A stretch of 64,000 nucleotides of DNA from CAVUCH01 sp963763095 (GTDB lineage: Bacteria > Acidobacteriota > Vicinamibacteria > Vicinamibacterales > JAENWD01), in NCBI GenBank assembly GCA_963763095.1, contig CAVXNR010000035.1, positions 1 through 64,000 on the forward strand, given 5' to 3'. Both the position numbers and the translations under genes were made by a program. The notes under the pieces are model-generated. The model ran no database searches. It was not told where the DNA came from and saw nothing but the letters and a program-made list of their open reading frames with translations. Below, in pieces: positions 62,653-64,000 of this stretch; within the stretch, counting starts at the first letter, position 1; each line of letters opens with the position of its first letter.

Positions 62653-63762
62653 ATGGTGGCCAGCAGTCCGGCTTCAACCGAGGCACCGACAGGCACTGGG
62701 ACGGCGACGGAACCCAGACGCTATCTCGCGCTCGACGCGTATCGCGGCTTCATCATGCTGCTGCTCGCGTCGGAAGGATTTGGCTTCTCGATGCTGAAGG
62801 GGGATCCCACCTGGGGCCGCGTCGCGGGCTGGTTCGATCACGTCCCCTGGGAGGGTCTGGTCTTCTGGGACCTGATCCAGCCGGCATTCATGTTCATGGT
62901 CGGCGTCGCCATGCCCTTCGCGCTGGCGGCCCGGACGGCTCGCGGCGCGAGCGAACGCGACAACTTCCGGCACGTCCTCGCGCGTTCGCTCCGACTCACC
63001 CTCCTCAGCCAGATCCTGATCTCAGTCGGCTCCGGCCGGATCAAGCTGCAGATGATCATCGTCCTCTCGCAGATCGCCTTCACCTATTTCCTCAGCTACC
63101 TGATCATGCAGTGGAAGTGGCGCTGGCAGGTAGTGACCGCCGTGGGGCTGCTCGTCTTCTGGATGGCGCTGCTGTTCGCATTTCCAGGCCCTGATGGGCC
63201 GTACTCGAAGACCGGCCATGTGGGTCTGGCCGTGGACCGCTGGATCTTTCACTACGACTACGACCCTGCGTATTCGACCTTGAACTTCATCGCGAGCACG
63301 GTTTGGACCCTCACCGGCGTGTGGACCGGCCAGCTCCTCATGGGACCGCTGCCGAGCGAGGTGAAGCTGAAGCGGCTCGCCGCGGGAATGGCGTTGGCGT
63401 TCGCCGCGGGACTGTTGTTGGGCATCTGGATCCCGATGATCAAGCAGCTGTGCACGCCGTCCTTCGTGCTATACAGCCTCGGCTGGGTGCTGCTCATGCT
63501 GATCGGGTTCTATGTCGTGATCGAGGTCCTTGGCTATCGCTGGTGGACATTCCCCCTGGTCGTCTTCGGCGCGAACTCGATCTTCATCTACTCGTTCAAC
63601 ATGGTGCTGCGCGAGTGGCTGGACAACGCCGTCGGCGTATTCACGTTCCGCTACCGGGGAATAGGCACGCTGGCACCCGTCGCGCAGTCGGTGACCGTGC
63701 TGGCCGTGCTGTGGTCGCTCTGCTACTGGATGTACCAGCGGAGGATCTTCGTGAAAGTGTAG
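62653..63762 (+). CDS. DUF5009 / HGSNAT-like membrane acyltransferase
   Basis: A polytopic membrane protein of 369 residues with about nine helices. The opening RYLALDAYRGFIMLLLASEG and the block WDLIQPAFMFMVGVAMPFAL are those of the DUF5009 group, related to heparan-alpha-glucosaminide N-acetyltransferase and bacterial NagX. Such proteins may move an acetyl group across the membrane, but this is not shown for the family. The start ATG has GGAGG five bases upstream. The upstream frame overlaps the hydrolase remnant region. Confidence 0.82.
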   Translation: MVASSPASTEAPTGTGTATEPRRYLALDAYRGFIMLLLASEGFGFSMLKGDPTWGRVAGWFDHVPWEGLVFWDLIQPAFMFMVGVAMPFALAARTARGASERDNFRHVLARSLRLTLLSQILISVGSGRIKLQMIIVLSQIAFTYFLSYLIMQWKWRWQVVTAVGLLVFWMALLFAFPGPDGPYSKTGHVGLAVDRWIFHYDYDPAYSTLNFIASTVWTLTGVWTGQLLMGPLPSEVKLKRLAAGMALAFAAGLLLGIWIPMIKQLCTPSFVLYSLGWVLLMLIGFYVVIEVLGYRWWTFPLVVFGANSIFIYSFNMVLREWLDNAVGVFTFRYRGIGTLAPVAQSVTVLAVLWSLCYWMYQRRIFVKV

Positions 63763-64000
63763 CCAGCCCCGGACCTGTCTTGACGCCCGGCCGCGGTTCC
63801 CAACAATCCGCGAAGCGCGCTCGTGGGGCGACGCCTGTTCAGCTCGCTTACCTCGACGTCATCTCTGCGCGGCGTGGGGCCTCTCTATCGCCATTCGGGC
63901 TTGAGCAGCTTGAGCGACGGCAAGACCGTGCACAACCCACGGTTCCCCAGCTGCAGTCAGAGCTCTGGCTGTCGTTCGACGGCCGCTGGGTTCCTGGAGG
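63763..64000. other. Right-edge non-coding stretch
   Basis: No open frame with family-like features was seen on either strand in these 238 bases. It may be the flank of a gene outside the window or the remnant of one. Confidence 0.5.

Overview
The window looks like chromosomal DNA of a high-GC bacterium, most likely an Acidobacteriota member of the Vicinamibacteria type. This is inferred from gene content, not from a marker search: a non-LigD-linked Ku, a PVC-type CxxCH heme protein, a CadC-like membrane regulator, a serine/threonine kinase fused to TPRs, DUF2585 and a GlgE/maltokinase pair. No phage, plasmid or insertion sequence was recognised.

Layout. 1-6 kb: HIT protein, HU/IHF protein, ribosomal protein S1, a histone-like DUF6335 protein, cytidylate kinase, an alpha/beta hydrolase. 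6-17.6 kb: housekeeping genes (rluB, scpA-scpB, trpS, an M50 protease, uvrC, Ku, tdk, efp). 17.7-20.5 kb: Hsp20, DegP-like protease, MscS channel. 20.6-25.4 kb: a uvrA-HEAT-mpg repair operon. 26.3-32.8 kb: sugar catabolism genes (epimerase-like barrel, SDR, Zn alcohol dehydrogenase, HPS-like decarboxylase, MFS importer) plus a CreD-like membrane protein. 33-43 kb: an alpha-glucan block (PP2C phosphatase, GlgE, maltokinase, MFS sugar carrier, secreted GH13 amylase), which together could turn external maltodextrin into intracellular glucan through maltose-1-phosphate. 43-46 kb: a 1015-residue heme/HEAT protein. 47.4-55.7 kb: a nearly complete reductive pyrimidine degradation set (PreA-like, dihydropyrimidinase, ureidopropionase, transporter, aminotransferase, semialdehyde dehydrogenase). 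55.8-64 kb: wHTH regulator, cis-prenyltransferase, tRNA-Thr(CGT), kinase-TPR protein, a hydrolase remnant and a DUF5009 acyltransferase.

The most unusual content lies between the genes. First, a dispersed family of hairpins keeps a TGAA (rarely TAAA) loop while its stem sequence covaries; three copies sit inside uvrC with a 39-nt, reading-frame-preserving period. Second, many intergenic loci carry a short tandem array followed, 40-100 bases later, by its inverted copy; the unit differs from locus to locus while the layout stays the same. Several of these elements contain the stop codons of the flanking genes. Third, a 44-base element made of four direct repeats at 11-base spacing lies upstream of two unlinked genes.

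Five genes (uvrC, the HEAT gene, an OB-like gene, the PP2C phosphatase and mmsA) are broken by single-base changes that can each be explained by a G/C homopolymer length change. Consensus error is therefore as likely as real decay, and those genes are annotated across the break.
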